From positions 1 to 16,444 of the forward strand of contig DAOPZL010000061.1 of the NCBI GenBank assembly GCA_035353395.1: a stretch of 16,444 bases of DNA. The letters run 5' to 3'. The position numbers were made by a program, and so were the translations under genes. Positions 15,485 through 16,444 of this stretch are shown here, in pieces. Every line of letters starts with the position of its first letter. Positions within the stretch are counted from its first letter, which is position 1. The stretch is from UBA1801 sp035353395. Lineage in GTDB: Bacteria; Acidobacteriota; Holophagae; Holophagales; Holophagaceae. The notes beneath the pieces were generated by a model. It ran no database searches. It saw nothing but the letters and a program-made list of their open reading frames with translations, and was not told where the DNA came from.

Positions 15485-16393
15485 GTGAACCACGGCTTCA
15501 CCTACACCGGGCGCGTCGGCCCCGAGGGCGACGGCAGGCCGGTGCTCGACCATCTCGCGGACCACTATGCCCACACGCCCCGGAACGTCTGGTCCGAGCG
15601 GATCGAGGCGGGCCTGGTGCTCCTGGATGGGCGGCCGGCCGCGGCCGAGGAGGAACTCCGCAGGGGCCAGCAGCTTTCCTGGCTCCGGCCGCCCTGGGAG
15701 GAACCGCCCGTTCCCCTGGCCTGCGCCGTGCTCTTCGAGGACGAGGATCTCCTGGCGGTGGCCAAGCCCTCGGGACTGCCCACGCTGCCGGGCGGAGGCT
15801 ACCTGGAGCATACCCTGCTCGCCCTCGTGCGCTGCCGCTGTCCGGAAGCCTCGCCGGTGCATCGCCTGGGCCGTGGCACCTCCGGCGTAGTGCTCTTCGC
15901 CCGCGGAGTCCGGGCCGGGCGGAACTTGTGCGGCGCCCTGCGGGAGCACCAGATGATCAAGATCTACCGTGCGCTCGTGCAGGGCTCTCCGGCGCTCGAC
16001 AGCTTCCTCGTGGACACGCCCATCGGCTCCGTCCCGCATCCCTTCCTGGGATCGGTCCACGCCGCTCATCCCCAGGGGAAGCCCTCCAGGAGCCATGTCC
16101 GGGTCCTGGAGCGCCGGAGCACGGACAGCCTCGTGGAAGTGCGCATCGAGACCGGACGCCCCCACCAGATCCGCATCCACATGGCCTCCTGCGGCCACCC
16201 TCTCGCGGGAGATCCCCTCTACGCTCCCGGGGGCTGCCTGCGCGAGGACCGGGCGGCCCTTCCCGGCGACATCGGCTATTTCCTGCATGCCCTGAGCGTC
16301 ACCCTGCCCCACCCTCGTTCGGGCGCCCGCCTCGTGATCGAGTGCCAGCCTCCCCCCATCCTCCGGCGGACACCTCCGGCGCGGATCATCTAG
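15485..16393 (+). CDS. RluA-family pseudouridine synthase homologue lacking the canonical catalytic Asp
   Basis: A 302-residue protein. An S4-like RNA-binding region (about 20-70, with RNVWSERIEAGLVLLDGRP) precedes an RluA-type catalytic domain: LLAVAKPSGLPTLPGGG (motif I), PVHRLGRGTSGVVLFARG (motif II, residues 124-141), KIYRALVQG, and RIETGRPHQIRIHMA followed by GHPLAGDPLY (motif III). RluA enzymes isomerise uridine in rRNA or tRNA using the aspartate of HRLD; here codon 129 is GGC (Gly), and the next usual acidic position is also Gly131. The other conserved residues are intact, so this is not a decayed gene. I have an unverified recollection of annotated RluA relatives with HRLG. Activity is therefore uncertain. 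The start is GTG 15485, with a weak GGGA upstream, 12 bases after ymdB. Confidence 0.85.
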   Translation: MNHGFTYTGRVGPEGDGRPVLDHLADHYAHTPRNVWSERIEAGLVLLDGRPAAAEEELRRGQQLSWLRPPWEEPPVPLACAVLFEDEDLLAVAKPSGLPTLPGGGYLEHTLLALVRCRCPEASPVHRLGRGTSGVVLFARGVRAGRNLCGALREHQMIKIYRALVQGSPALDSFLVDTPIGSVPHPFLGSVHAAHPQGKPSRSHVRVLERRSTDSLVEVRIETGRPHQIRIHMASCGHPLAGDPLYAPGGCLREDRAALPGDIGYFLHALSVTLPHPRSGARLVIECQPPPILRRTPPARII

Positions 16394-16414
16394 ACTGTCC
16401 TCCACGGCCTTTCC

Positions 16415-16444
16415 ATGCTCAAGCCCCTCCTGCACTACCAGGTC
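16415..16444 (+). CDS. Possible start of a further gene, cut by the window end
   Basis: ATG at 16415 opens a frame of ten codons (MLKPLLHYQV) to the last base, 21 bases after the previous stop. There is no Shine-Dalgarno. Too short to identify; it is listed only because the window ends here. Confidence 0.3.
   Translation, partial: MLKPLLHYQV

Noticed and set aside
14579..16435. 618-codon minus-strand frame opposite ymdB and the pseudouridine synthase
   Set aside because: Both plus-strand genes have full conserved motifs; the antisense translation has none.

Overview
The window is high-GC DNA densely packed with bacterial genes of housekeeping and cell-envelope type. I see no tRNA, rRNA, insertion sequence, phage gene or CRISPR array. 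Lipid A genes (fabZ, lpxA) show a Gram-negative outer membrane. Perfect CIRCE control of groES-groEL, a SpoIVB/S55-like secreted protein paired with a secreted beta-propeller protein, and an HD-GYP protein beside the lipid A genes suggest an acidobacterium of the Holophagae/Geothrix type. That placement is inference from gene content and style; no phylogenetic marker was compared. Two runs of exactly 100 N show that this is a scaffold of short-read contigs.

Layout. 1-980 (minus strand): start of groEL, all of groES, a CIRCE operator and a sigma-70 promoter. 1111-2480 (plus): a coiled-coil/zinc-ribbon protein overlapping by 4 nt a YggS-type PLP homeostasis protein. 2631-4178 (plus): a methyl-accepting chemotaxis protein with its own leader and a strong hairpin after it. 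4293-5078 (plus): a GNAT acetyltransferase. 5092-9295 (minus, transcribed right to left): GAF/HD-GYP protein, fabZ, lpxA, era (3' end lost in gap 1) and the 3' end of a CobB-type sirtuin; fabZ-lpxA and lpxA-era overlap. 9357-10547 (plus): a TrmA/RlmD-type Fe-S RNA methyltransferase divergent from the HD-GYP gene. 10550-14591 (minus): an S55 (SpoIVB-like) protein whose stop overlaps the start of a secreted beta-propeller protein; gap 2 lies in the latter. 14702-16393 (plus): a YmdB-type phosphodiesterase and an RluA-type pseudouridine synthase homologue. The last 30 bases may begin another gene.

Points most worth a second look. (1) Gap 2 is flanked by two identical 55-bp copies that abut the Ns, so it looks like an unmerged assembler overlap rather than missing sequence; removing one copy and the Ns restores a single 704-residue ORF. 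(2) The RluA-type protein has HRLG where the family has the catalytic HRLD. (3) The S55 protein carries its GMSGSP motif before, not after, its GTxTY...GH block, the reverse of SpoIVB. (4) The HD-GYP domain has about 100 extra residues between its HD and GYP motifs. I found no clear sign of a wholly new multi-gene system; the S55/propeller pair is the least understood unit.
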